Source of the DNA: Streptomyces ficellus
Lineage (GTDB): Bacteria; Actinomycetota; Actinomycetes; Streptomycetales; Streptomycetaceae
NCBI RefSeq assembly: GCF_009739905.1
Contig: NZ_CP034279.1
Location: forward strand, 3,410,001 to 3,474,000
Direction: 5' to 3'
Length of the DNA: 64,000 nucleotides
Under the pieces are notes generated by a model. The model worked only from the letters and a program-made list of their open reading frames with translations. It did not search any database and was not told where the DNA came from. The position numbers were made by a program, and so were the translations under genes. Below, piece after piece: positions 16,220 to 23,372 of this stretch (its first letter is position 1; each line of letters starts with the position of its first letter).

Positions 16220-17095
16220 TCAGGCCGGGTCGCGCCGCTGGAGCGAGACGAGTTTGGCCGGGTCGATGACGATGTGGATGTCTGTGATCCGGCCTCGGGC
16301 GACGGTGAAGGCGATGGCGGCGAGCGGGGTTCCGTCGGGGCGCCAGGCCATGCGCCCGGGGACACCGTTGATCAGGACGGGTCGGTGGTGAGCGGCCTCG
16401 CCGGAGAACATGCGGGCGCGGGCGGCGACCTTGGTGGCTCCGAGGGTGACGACCACACCGGCGGGGGTGTCGACGGTCAGCTTCACGTTCGGGTCGAGGA
16501 CGCGCAGGAGCGCATCGAAGTCGCCGCCCAGGGCAGCCGCGCGAAATGCCTCGACGACCTGCCGGTGATCACGGCCGAGGCCCTCCGACCGGTCCGCGGT
16601 CCGGACCTTGCGGCGGGCGCGGCTGGCGATCATCTTGGCGGCGTCGGCGGATTTCCCCAGGACCTGGCCAATGTCCCCGAACGGCACCGCGAACATGTCG
16701 TGCAAGACGAACGCCAGGCGTTCGCTCGGGGTGAGCGAGTCGAGTACGACGAGCAGGGCGAGGCCGACCGAATCGGCCAGCACCGCCTGTTCGTCGGGCG
16801 CGGGGTCGTCGGTGGGCGTCTCCACGAGGTCGGCGCGCTGCTGTCCGTAGGCAGCCTCGGGGCGGGCTGTGCGAGATCTCAGCAGGTCGAAGCTGATCCG
16901 GCCGACCACGGTGGTCAACCAACCTGCCAGGTTGTCGATGGTCGCCCGGTCCTGGCGGGCGAGGCGCATCCAGGCTTCCTGGACTACATCCTCGGCGTCG
17001 GCGTGCGAGCCCAGGATGCGGTACGCGACGGTGCGCAGCCGATCGCGCTGGGCTTCGAACGCCTCGGTCACGGGGCCGGGCGGGGTGGCGGTCAC
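16220..17095 (-). CDS. SigJ-type ECF sigma factor with SnoaL-like tail
   Basis: The 291-aa protein starts at GTG 17095, overlapping the upstream VOC stop. Region 2 shows ADAEDVVQEAWMRL and region 4 shows LTPSERLAFVLHDMF followed by a helix-turn-helix. The last ~110 residues form a SnoaL/NTF2-like domain (LDPNVKLTVDTPAGVVV), as in the ECF41/SigJ group that is self-controlled through this tail and often encoded beside carboxymuconolactone decarboxylase, VOC or oxidoreductase partners. Here the partner VOC gene is frameshifted, so the regulon may be lost. Confidence 0.87.
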   Translation of the reverse strand: MTATPPGPVTEAFEAQRDRLRTVAYRILGSHADAEDVVQEAWMRLARQDRATIDNLAGWLTTVVGRISFDLLRSRTARPEAAYGQQRADLVETPTDDPAPDEQAVLADSVGLALLVVLDSLTPSERLAFVLHDMFAVPFGDIGQVLGKSADAAKMIASRARRKVRTADRSEGLGRDHRQVVEAFRAAALGGDFDALLRVLDPNVKLTVDTPAGVVVTLGATKVAARARMFSGEAAHHRPVLINGVPGRMAWRPDGTPLAAIAFTVARGRITDIHIVIDPAKLVSLQRRDPA

Positions 17096-17474
17096 GGCTT
17101 TCCCTGCTGACGGAGCGAGATCCGGTTGCCGTCCGGGTTCACAGCCTCGATGCGAACCCCGAACGGATAGTCCACGGGTTCGGACTCCTCGAAGGCGACT
17201 CCGCGCCGACGCATCACTTCGAAGTCCTTCCGCAGGTCCTCGGATTCGAGGATCAGCGGACCAGGTACGCCCGCGCCGCCCGGCTGTCCAGCGGCCGCCG
17301 CGTGCGACCACAGGAGTATGTGCACGGGGCTGTTGGGAACGCCGACGGTGAGGAAACGTCCGTCGGACCCGGGAAGTCGAGCCTCTTCTCCAGGCCGAGT
17401 CCCCCGGTGTAGAACTCCAGCGCGCGGTCCTGATCGGTGACGTAGACCGTCACGTACATGATGTTGGTCAGCAT
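17092..17474 (-). pseudogene. Frameshifted VOC/glyoxalase-family gene
   Basis: Translation from ATG 17474 gives MLTNIMYVTVYVTDQDRALE, a classic VOC start. The homologous sequence then continues in another frame (GRFLTVGVPNSPVHILLW) to the stop at 17092. One G appears to be missing in the run at about 17368-17373, with FPG then changing frame. The intact protein would be about 127 aa, probably metal-dependent. It is coupled to the SigJ-type gene. A real mutation and a sequencing slip in a G run are both possible. Confidence 0.75.
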
Positions 17475-17707
17475 TCTGTTCTCGATTCGCTCGTAGGTGT
17501 GGCGACCGTTCGGATGGGGCCGTCGCACCTATGACGAATGCCGGCGGGGGAAGGTAACAGGACCGGTCCGCCGGAGCGGTTGCCGAGCGCATGAGGTGCG
17601 GCTCAGCAGTGCGCATCCAGGTCCGGGGCGTGTACCGGCTGGTCGATCAGTCCGGGACACCATCCCGTGCACACGCAGACTTCTCGGTCTGACACTCCGC
17701 GGGCCCA

Positions 17708-17748
17708 CCGTGCCACAACGTGCCAGTAGCGGCGGTAGACAGCGGTCA
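17708..17748 (+). repeat. Right-end arm-like element before att copy C
   Basis: Matches the element at 15946 for the first 22 bp exactly (CCGTGCCACAACGTGCCA and on) and then with one substitution and a small indel. It lies 129 bp before core C. The rest of 17475-17836 shows no gene. Confidence 0.6.
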
Positions 17749-17836
17749 ACAAGGGACTCGCCGAGCCGACCCGCGCCGAACCATCAGTGCATGTTTCCGC
17801 AGGTCAGACGCCATATTGGGCTCAAATGCCGGGTGA

Positions 17837-17878
17837 TTCCCAAGCTCAGAGCGCGGATTCGATTCCCGTCACCCGCTC
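17837..17878 (+). repeat. att core copy C
   Basis: 41 of 42 positions match the tRNA-Gly 3' end; the only change is A for G in the T arm. The flank CCAAGGTAAAGCCCCAGG and its hairpin (17885-17913, one mismatch) match the flank after copy A, so copies A and C head elements of the same lineage. Confidence 0.82.
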
Positions 17879-18000
17879 CAAGGTAAAGCCCCAGGCCAGT
17901 GGCCCGGGGCTTTGTTGTTGTCCGGCCGCGCTGGGCGACGCGCGCCACGCGCCCGGCACTGCCCCTCGCGAGCTGCTGGGGCACCCTCCGGCTGCAACCC

Positions 18001-18016
18001 GCATACTCCAGTATGC
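18001..18016. promoter_or_regulatory. Palindromic operator over the antitoxin promoter
   Basis: GCATACT-CC-AGTATGC is a perfect 7-bp inverted repeat. It overlaps a TATGCT -10 hexamer (18012-18017) that sits 7 nt before the ATG, so the transcript is probably leaderless. Ribbon-helix-helix antitoxins bind such sites to repress their own operon. Confidence 0.65.
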
Positions 18017-18023
18017 TGCTTGT

Positions 18024-18272
18024 ATGGCTTCGACGACGCGCATCACCGTCACGCTGCCCAGCGACCAGGTGGCCGAGCTCCGCAAGCTCACGGACAACGT
18101 CTCCGGCTACGTGGCGGAGGCCGTGGCCCGTCAGATCCGGCACCAGCTTCTGGGTGACGACCTGCGTCGACACGAGGAGGAGCACGGATCGTTCAGCGAC
18201 GAGGAGCTTGCCGAGGCCCGCGCGAAGATCTTCGGCTCCACCGGCTCCTCCAAGGACGCGGACGCCGCGTGA
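18024..18272 (+). CDS. Ribbon-helix-helix antitoxin
   Basis: The 82-aa product from ATG 18024 begins with a beta strand and two helices (TRITVTLPSDQVAELRKL) typical of CopG/VapB-type DNA-binding antitoxins. A helical acidic C-terminus (SDEELAEARAKIF) should wrap the toxin. Its stop overlaps the GTG of the PIN gene (GTGA). It is expected to bind the palindrome just upstream as a dimer and to neutralise the PIN partner, now apparently broken. Confidence 0.82.
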   Translation: MASTTRITVTLPSDQVAELRKLTDNVSGYVAEAVARQIRHQLLGDDLRRHEEEHGSFSDEELAEARAKIFGSTGSSKDADAA

Positions 18273-18669
18273 GCGAGCGTATCGAGACCGTCGTCCTGGA
18301 CTCGGAAGGGCTGTCCGCCTGGATCGCACAGGACCGCAAGCTCCTCGCCATGCTGCAGGTTTTCCACGACATGGGAGCCGACCTCGTGATCAAGCGAACA
18401 CCATCGTGGAAGTCAGCCACTCCCGCACCAACGTCCCTCGCCTGAACTGGGCCCTGTCCCGCGTCAAGGTGGAGCCGGTCACCGAACAAGCAGCCAAAGC
18501 GGCAGCCGAACTCCTCAAGGATGCCGGGCTGCACGGGCACAAGTACGCCCTCGACGCCACGGTCGCCGAGGTCGCTCTGCGCCAGCCAAAACCCGTCGCT
18601 CTGCTGACGTCCGACAGCGACGACATGACGAAGCTCTGCGGCAACCAAGTCCGCATCATCCCTCTCTGA
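18269..18669 (+). pseudogene. Frameshifted PIN-domain (VapC-type) toxin
   Basis: From GTG 18269 the frame reads MSERIETVVLDSEGLSAWI, with the first PIN acidic residues. It loses homology near 18390 (GTGATCAAGCG) and would stop early. The rest continues one frame back: NTIVEVSHSR, ALDATVAEVAL, LLTSDSDDM, supplying the remaining acidic residues and the Thr/Ser motif. One base appears deleted. VapC toxins are Mg-dependent RNases acting on tRNA or rRNA. Loss of the toxin while the antitoxin stays intact is a common decay route. Confidence 0.75.
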
Positions 18670-18733
18670 CACGCCGGCCCACCCCGAGCACACCCCCCGG
18701 CAGGGTCCGCTGTATCGCCCTCCCGAGCCCCAT

Positions 18734-18764
18734 CCGTGCCCAGCAGAGCGGACAACAGCGGTCA
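18734..18764 (+). repeat. Right-end arm-like element before att copy D
   Basis: CCGTGCCCAGCAGAGCGG then ACAACAGCGGTCA aligns with the second half of the elements at 15946 and 17708, with more changes, and lies 116 bp before core D. This is the oldest-looking copy. No gene is seen in 18670-18929. Confidence 0.5.
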
Positions 18765-18850
18765 GGTATAGCGTCCAGAGACCATGGCGCCCCCAGCTTC
18801 CTCGCAAGAGAGCACAGGTCAGAGCCCTTCCGAGACTCAAGCATCGCTGA

Positions 18851-18892
18851 TTCCCAAGCTCAGAGCGCGGGTTCGATTCCCGTCACCCGCTC
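18851..18892 (+). repeat. att core copy D (chromosomal right end)
   Basis: All 42 positions match the tRNA-Gly 3' end. The following GTGAACGAAGG and hairpin 18902-18924 (10-bp arms) most likely represent the original chromosomal sequence after the tRNA gene, so this is the outermost attR. Confidence 0.83.
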
Positions 18893-18929
18893 GTGAACGA
18901 AGGCCCAGGTCACAGACCTGGGCCACTCG

Positions 18930-19339
18930 GCGGCAGGTTCCCGGCGCACGTGCTCGGCATCCACACGACGTTCGCGGAGGGGCCGCCCGGGTTGACGACG
19001 GACGGGCTGACGGCGGTCGAGCGCCGGTGGACGGAGGAGACCCGTCATTTCTGGCGCCACCGCGCGGCGTACGCGAAGCAGCAGGCGACCCGGCCGCAGA
19101 CCATCGGCTACTCGCTCGTCGACTCCCCGGTGGGGCTGTGGCTCTCGTAGTAGATGCGGGCCGCCGACTCGCCGGTCCGCGTCAGCCAGTACAGGGTGAC
19201 GTCGTCGAGCGGTACCGGCGGATCGTCCGATGGAGGTCGCCCGAACGCGGGGGGCCACTTCCCGTCGCTGGAGGTGCCCGAGTACTTCGTCGAGGACCTG
19301 CGAGAGGGGCTCGCGGCAGTGCTGGCCGCCGCTCGGTGA
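18930..19339 (+). pseudogene. Epoxide hydrolase remnant with internal inversion
   Basis: Plus-strand frame 18930-19147 reads HVLGIHTTFAEGPP to ATRPQTIGYSLVDSPVGLW, the middle of a microsomal-type epoxide hydrolase. It then meets two TAG stops. The next ~75 bp (about 19148-19222) are homologous only on the minus strand, where they read PLDDVTLYWLTRTGESAAR, the expected next segment. The plus strand resumes in the same frame with GGHFPSLEVPEYFVEDLREG, the C-terminus. The N-terminal part is gone at the att side. So the gene is truncated, partly deleted and locally inverted. Confidence 0.75.
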
Positions 19340-19411
19340 CCGCGGGTGCGACGGCAGGCGGGCGCCGTAATCCGATGGCGGGCGGGGCGCCGCTCGGACA
19401 GGATCGCGCGC

Positions 19412-19795
19412 ATGACCTCAACGGTGACGAACGTGGCGATCGACTGTGCGAACGCGTACCGACTGGCCCGGTTCTGGAGCGAGGTGACCGGGCACCCGCT
19501 GCACCCCGAGGACGTACCGGGTGACGAGGAGACCGAGGTCATGCTGCCGGGCGGCCCGGTGCTGCACTTCAACGAGGTGCCCGAGCCCAAGACGGTGAAG
19601 AACAGGCTCCATCTGTGCCTGCGCCCGGACACCTCCCGGGAGGCGGAGGTGGAGCGGCTGCTGGGGCTGGGCGCCTCCCTGGTCGCCGACCGCCGCAAGC
19701 TCGACGGCTGGGGCTGGGTCGTCCTCGCCGACCCGGAGGGCAACGAGTTCTGCGTCCTGCTGGCCGAGTCCGAGCGGGCCGCGCTGTCCTCGTGA
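19412..19795 (+). CDS. VOC/glyoxalase-family protein
   Basis: The 127-aa protein from ATG 19412 has the paired beta-alpha-beta-beta-beta layout of the VOC superfamily (VTNVAIDCANAYRLARFWSE, then LHFNEVPEPKTVKNRLHLCL, then LADPEGNEFCVL). Family members bind a metal in the barrel and act in detoxification, ring cleavage or drug binding. The substrate is unknown. It stands alone after the island edge. The following 19796-19997 holds no clear gene but has GC-rich hairpins suited to termination of the convergent pair. Confidence 0.82.
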   Translation: MTSTVTNVAIDCANAYRLARFWSEVTGHPLHPEDVPGDEETEVMLPGGPVLHFNEVPEPKTVKNRLHLCLRPDTSREAEVERLLGLGASLVADRRKLDGWGWVVLADPEGNEFCVLLAESERAALSS

Positions 19796-19997
19796 TGCCG
19801 GCGGATGGTTCGTCGGCGCGGGTGGCCGTCCCGCCCGGGCCCGCGGCGAGCGGCCCGGTCCGCGGACCTGACGGTCCACGGGTGGGAGGCCCCGTCGGGC
19901 ATCAGCCGGACGGATGTCGCGGGCCGTCGGACGCGTCGCGGTACGCAACGGCCCCGCCCGGGCCGGGCGTGAAGCCCGTCCGGACGGGGCGGACGGG

Positions 19998-20486
19998 TCA
20001 GGTGTCGAGGGAGGCGAGGAAGGTGCCAGGCTCGTAGGAGCCGCCCTGGAGGCGGGGGATGACGGCGAGGCGGTTGGCCGCGTTGATGAGGGCGACCATG
20101 CAGATCAGGGCGGCGGTCTGGTCGTCGTCGTAGTGCTTGCGGACCTCGGCCCAGGTCTCGTCCGAGACGCCCTGGTGGGCGTCGGCGAGGCGGGTGCCCT
20201 CCTCGGCGAAGGCGAGCGCGGCCCGCTCCGCGTCGGTGAACACGGAGGACTCGCGCCAGGCGGCGACCAGGTGGAGCCGTACCGCGGACTCGCCGGCCGC
20301 CGCGGCCTCCTTGGTGTGCATGTCGATGCACCAGCCGCAGCCGTTGATCTGGCTGGCGCGCAGCGACACCAGTTCCTGGACGGACGCCGGCAGTGACGAC
20401 TGCTGGATCACCAGACCGGTGTTGGCGAACCGCTTGGCGAACTTGGTGGCGAGCTCGTTGTCGAACAGGTTGAAACGGGTGTCCAT
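19998..20486 (-). CDS. AhpD-like carboxymuconolactone decarboxylase-family peroxidase
   Basis: The 162-aa protein starts at ATG 20486. It carries the redox motif CGWC followed by IDMH in GCGWCIDMHTKEA (about residues 50-60), the CxxCxxxH of AhpD-type alkylhydroperoxidases. The helical family reduces peroxides with lipoyl-type or other reductants in the cytosol. It is divergent from a SigJ-type ECF gene, the usual partner of such CMD proteins, so it is likely under that sigma factor in stress conditions. Confidence 0.88.
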   Translation of the reverse strand: MDTRFNLFDNELATKFAKRFANTGLVIQQSSLPASVQELVSLRASQINGCGWCIDMHTKEAAAAGESAVRLHLVAAWRESSVFTDAERAALAFAEEGTRLADAHQGVSDETWAEVRKHYDDDQTAALICMVALINAANRLAVIPRLQGGSYEPGTFLASLDT

Positions 20487-20567
20487 GGTCCGTCCTCACT
20501 CGTGGGGTTGCGCGTGGCTTGCGGTGACGCACAAGAGATGCCGGCGGTCCGCCGCCTGTGACGGGAC

Positions 20568-20593
20568 GGCGGCGTGACGAGCGTCACGCCGCC
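20568..20593. promoter_or_regulatory. 26-bp perfect palindrome between AhpD-like and SigJ genes
   Basis: Arms GGCGGCGTGACG and CGTCACGCCGCC are perfect 12-mers with an AG centre, in the divergent spacer. The site is too far upstream to terminate either gene. An operator for a dimeric regulator acting on both genes is likely. Confidence 0.5.
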
Positions 20594-20668
20594 GGGGTGT
20601 CACAGCGTGCGGGCGGGCGGCGTCTCGTGCGCATGGGACCGTCGGGAACGGACAGACAGGAGCAGCCG

Positions 20669-21562
20669 GTGGAGAGCGGGCACACGGACGACGCGACCGA
20701 GGCGTTCCTCGCCCATCGCAACCTGCTGTTCACCGTGGCCTACGAGATGCTCGGCTCCGCAGCGGACGCGGAGGACGTCCTCCAGGAGACCTGGCTGCGG
20801 TGGGCGGGGGTCGACCTGGGAACGGTGCGGGACCCGCGGGCGTACCTGGTGCGCATCACCACGCGCCAGGCGCTGAGCCGGCTGCGGACCCTCGGCCGCC
20901 GCAAGGAGTCGTACGTGGGCTCCTGGTTGCCCGAGCCGCTGCTGACGTCCCCGGACGTGGCCGACGACGTCGAGCTGGCCGACAGCGTCTCGATGGCGAT
21001 GATGCTGGTGCTGGAGACCCTCGCGCCCACCGAGCGTGCGGTGTTCGTGCTGCGCGAGGTGTTCGACCTCGGGTACGACGAGATCGCCGCGGCCGTCGAC
21101 AAGACCCCCGCCGCGGTCCGCCAGATCGCGCACCGGGCACGGGCGCACGTCGCGGCGCGCCGGCCGCGCGGGGCCGTGACCCCGGAACGGACGAGGGACG
21201 TCCTCGACGCCTTCTGGCGGGCGACCGCGACGGGCGACCTCCAGGGGTTGTTCGACGTCCTCGCGCCCGACGTCGTCCTCGTGGGCGACGGCGGCGGAGT
21301 CAGGAAGACCATCCCGCGGCCCGTCACCGGCGCCGACAAGGTCGCCCGGCTCCTGATCGGCGGCCTGGGCAAGGTCGCCGGGCAGCGGGACCTGCGGCCC
21401 GCCGAGGTCAACGGCCACCCGGCGCTGGTGCTCCGGTTCGACGGGGTGATCGACACCATCATCGCCGTACGCCTCGACGAAGGACTCATCACCGGCCTGT
21501 ACGCGGTGCGCAACCCCGAGAAGATGTCGCACATGGACCGGGAGACCGCCCTGCGCCGCTGA
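20669..21562 (+). CDS. SigJ-type ECF sigma factor
   Basis: The 297-aa protein starts at GTG 20669, picked because CAGGAG lies 7 nt upstream; ATG 20633 in frame is an alternative. Region 2 has SAADAEDVLQETWLRW and region 4 has LAPTERAVFVLREVFDLGY with its helix-turn-helix. The C-terminal ~110 residues form a SnoaL-like domain (LFDVLAPDVVLVGDGGG). In this group the tail acts in place of an anti-sigma factor. It probably drives its own promoter and the divergent AhpD-like gene. Confidence 0.9.
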   Translation: MESGHTDDATEAFLAHRNLLFTVAYEMLGSAADAEDVLQETWLRWAGVDLGTVRDPRAYLVRITTRQALSRLRTLGRRKESYVGSWLPEPLLTSPDVADDVELADSVSMAMMLVLETLAPTERAVFVLREVFDLGYDEIAAAVDKTPAAVRQIAHRARAHVAARRPRGAVTPERTRDVLDAFWRATATGDLQGLFDVLAPDVVLVGDGGGVRKTIPRPVTGADKVARLLIGGLGKVAGQRDLRPAEVNGHPALVLRFDGVIDTIIAVRLDEGLITGLYAVRNPEKMSHMDRETALRR

Positions 21563-21670
21563 TCCGGTGGACGGGGCGGCCGGCGGGCCCTGGCGGCGGG
21601 CCCTGGCGCCGGACCGTCCACGTCGCCGCCGGACCCTGCCGGCCGGGTGCGTGGACGGTCGGCGGCAGCG

Positions 21671-21919
21671 TCACGCGCCGGGGTGCGCACCCCGCAGGAA
21701 GGCGTCCCCGTGGGTGCTGATGTGGGCTTCCAGGGCGGTCAGCGCGTCCTGGGTCGCCTGCGCCGAGCCCGTACCGCGCCGCTCCGCGTAGTAGGCCGCG
21801 CCAAGCTGCTTGAGCAGGTCGTTCCCGGCCCGCTGCTGCTGGACCTCGTCGACCTTCTGCTTGCCCTGGGAGAGCGCGTTCTGCGCCTGCTCCTTGGCCC
21901 GGTCGAGGAATCCTGCCAT
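21671..21919 (-). CDS. Small helical protein of unknown function
   Basis: The 82-aa product from ATG 21919 has GGAGG 7 nt upstream. It is highly charged and helical (MAGFLDRAKEQAQNALSQGK), with a likely amphipathic first helix and no membrane segment. Similar small proteins occur in Streptomyces as abundant stress or general proteins, but no role is known to me. It is a single gene between a sigma factor gene and an unrelated operon. Confidence 0.68.
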   Translation of the reverse strand: MAGFLDRAKEQAQNALSQGKQKVDEVQQQRAGNDLLKQLGAAYYAERRGTGSAQATQDALTALEAHISTHGDAFLRGAHPGA

Positions 21920-22024
21920 GACAACCTCCAAGGTCGGTGTGCACATCGTCGGCGTACGAACGCCTGGTCACGAGTGTCGTGCACCGGCGGGTCCGACGGG
22001 GGGTGGATCGGTGTACGTGGCGTG

Positions 22025-22912
22025 TCAGCACCGGGTCGGGGCGCCCCGCGAGGGGACGGCCCGGGCGGGGCACACCGCCGGGACGCGGGAGACGCGCCAC
22101 CCGTCGCCGAGCACCCCGGAGCACGACGCGGTCAGCAAGGAGCCCGAGCGGGCGCGCACGGCGGCGGAGAGGGCCGCGCCGCGCAGGGCGGGGCCGTCGC
22201 GGAGGGCCTCGGTGAGGGCGGTGACGGCGGTACGCGCCCGCCGTACCGCGCAGGTCTGCGGGTGGACCGCCCACACCGCACGGCCCCGGGCGGCAGCGGT
22301 GAGCGAGGCGAAGGCGGGCACGCCGCAGTCCACCGGGACCAGCACCGGCCCTGCGGCGCCCGGGGCGGGCAGGAAGCGCGCGACGCGGTCCTGGGCGGCG
22401 AGCACCACCAGCGCGCCGGCCGGGCCGGTACCGGGGCCGGTGTCCAGGCCCGCGGCGGTGGCCTCCGCGTGGACGCGGTGCGCCAGGCCGGCCCACGCTT
22501 CGTCCGCGTCGTGCACGACCGCCAGCGCCCCGGCGCCCAGCGCGGCCGCACCCTCCGCGACCGTACGGGCGAACGACACCTCGTCGGGGGCCCAGCTCAA
22601 GGTCCCGTCACCGGCCCCCACACCGGCCCCGTCACCGGCCCGGACGAACGGCAGCAGGCAGGGCACCCCGGCCTCGCGGTAGGCGGGTGCGGCCTCCCGC
22701 GCGGCGCCGCGGTCGCTGTGGCCGACCACCGCGGCGTAGCCACCGGCGGCGACCGCGGCCGGTGTGCCGGGTGTCTCGTCGTGGACGTGCCACTCGGTGA
22801 CGCCCGGGCCTTCCGCCCTGGCCCGTTCCACCTGGTCGAGCAGCACCGCCCCCCAGGCGGCTCGCGGGCCGGTCAGCGGCGCGACGACGGCGACGACGGG
22901 TTGCCCCCTCAC
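22025..22912 (-). CDS. Periplasmic-binding-fold protein without signal peptide
   Basis: The 295-aa product from GTG 22912 starts directly with a strand, VRGQPVVAVVAPLTGPRAAW, and shows the repeated beta/alpha pattern of the type 1 solute-binding fold of Leu/Ile/Val-binding proteins (WHVHDETPGTPAAVAAGGYA, VVHDADEAWAGLAHRV). No signal peptide, lipobox or membrane segment is present, so it is probably cytosolic. It may sense a small ligand rather than feed an ABC transporter; no permease is nearby. It follows a small membrane protein gene by 1 nt. Confidence 0.62.
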   Translation of the reverse strand: MRGQPVVAVVAPLTGPRAAWGAVLLDQVERARAEGPGVTEWHVHDETPGTPAAVAAGGYAAVVGHSDRGAAREAAPAYREAGVPCLLPFVRAGDGAGVGAGDGTLSWAPDEVSFARTVAEGAAALGAGALAVVHDADEAWAGLAHRVHAEATAAGLDTGPGTGPAGALVVLAAQDRVARFLPAPGAAGPVLVPVDCGVPAFASLTAAARGRAVWAVHPQTCAVRRARTAVTALTEALRDGPALRGAALSAAVRARSGSLLTASCSGVLGDGWRVSRVPAVCPARAVPSRGAPTRC

Positions 22913-22913
22913 C

Positions 22914-23132
22914 TCAGCCCCAGATGAAGGAACGCGTCGCCGGAGAAGCGGTGTCGGCACCGGTACCGGAACCGGCCGTCGAGCCAGTCGCCGCGCCGGT
23001 CGCGGCCGCGGTCCCGAGGGCGAACGCCGCCGCGAGCACGCCGCCCACCAGGCGGACGTACAGCGGCCGGTGTCTGCGGACGGCCCCGGTGGCGGCGGTG
23101 GAAGCGGCGGAAGCGGTGGCGGAAGCGGACAT
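22914..23132 (-). CDS. Small membrane or secreted protein
   Basis: The 72-aa product from ATG 23132 has a basic N-region (AVRRHRPLYVRLVG), one hydrophobic stretch of about 20 residues rich in Ala/Gly, then a Gly/Thr/Ser tail ending SFIWG. It could be a signal-peptide-bearing or single-pass protein. The gene ends 1 nt before the next start, so it is co-transcribed with the binding-fold protein. It faces the LuxR-type gene across 240 bp with no other gene. Confidence 0.55.
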   Translation of the reverse strand: MSASATASAASTAATGAVRRHRPLYVRLVGGVLAAAFALGTAAATGAATGSTAGSGTGADTASPATRSFIWG

Positions 23133-23372
23133 GGTGTACCCCCTGGCGAGCGTCGGTCGGTGTGGGTTCAGCATGTTGGCCACGGCCCGCCCCCGGCTAC
23201 GGCTCCCGGAGTTCCGGGACCGGTCATGGCCGGGGGCGGACGCGTGGGACCGGCGACCGGTACGGACGTCCGTATGCCGGGACAGCCCTGGTCGGCGGAA
23301 CGGCGCCTTCCTAAGATCACCGTCGTGGGAGGCGCAGGGGGGCGGCTCCCGACGGCGGTGGGGGAGTTCTGC

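Larger units (their letters stand above)
3588..18892. mobile_element. tRNA-Gly genomic island of tandem att-flanked elements without integrase
   Basis: The island runs from the tRNA-Gly 3' end to the last copy of that end. Four copies of a 42-bp core (3588, 16077, 17837, 18851) split it into segments of about 12.4, 1.7 and 1.0 kb. The three right-hand copies share an upstream arm-like motif at constant distance. No integrase, excisionase, replication or transfer gene is intact; a relaxase tail at 5005-5469 is the only mobility remnant. This fits accretion of cis-mobilizable elements, which depend on a related integrase elsewhere. That mechanism is inferred from layout; the repeats themselves are seen directly. 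Confidence 0.8.

Noticed and set aside
16077..18892. tRNA-like sequences at copies B, C and D as possible tRNA genes
   Set aside because: Only the 3' half of tRNA-Gly is present in each; no acceptor 5' strand, D arm or 5' anticodon stem.
19108..20532. Long minus-strand frame over the VOC and AhpD-like region
   Set aside because: Only its last ~30 codons carry homology, to the inverted epoxide hydrolase piece; the rest is antisense to real genes.
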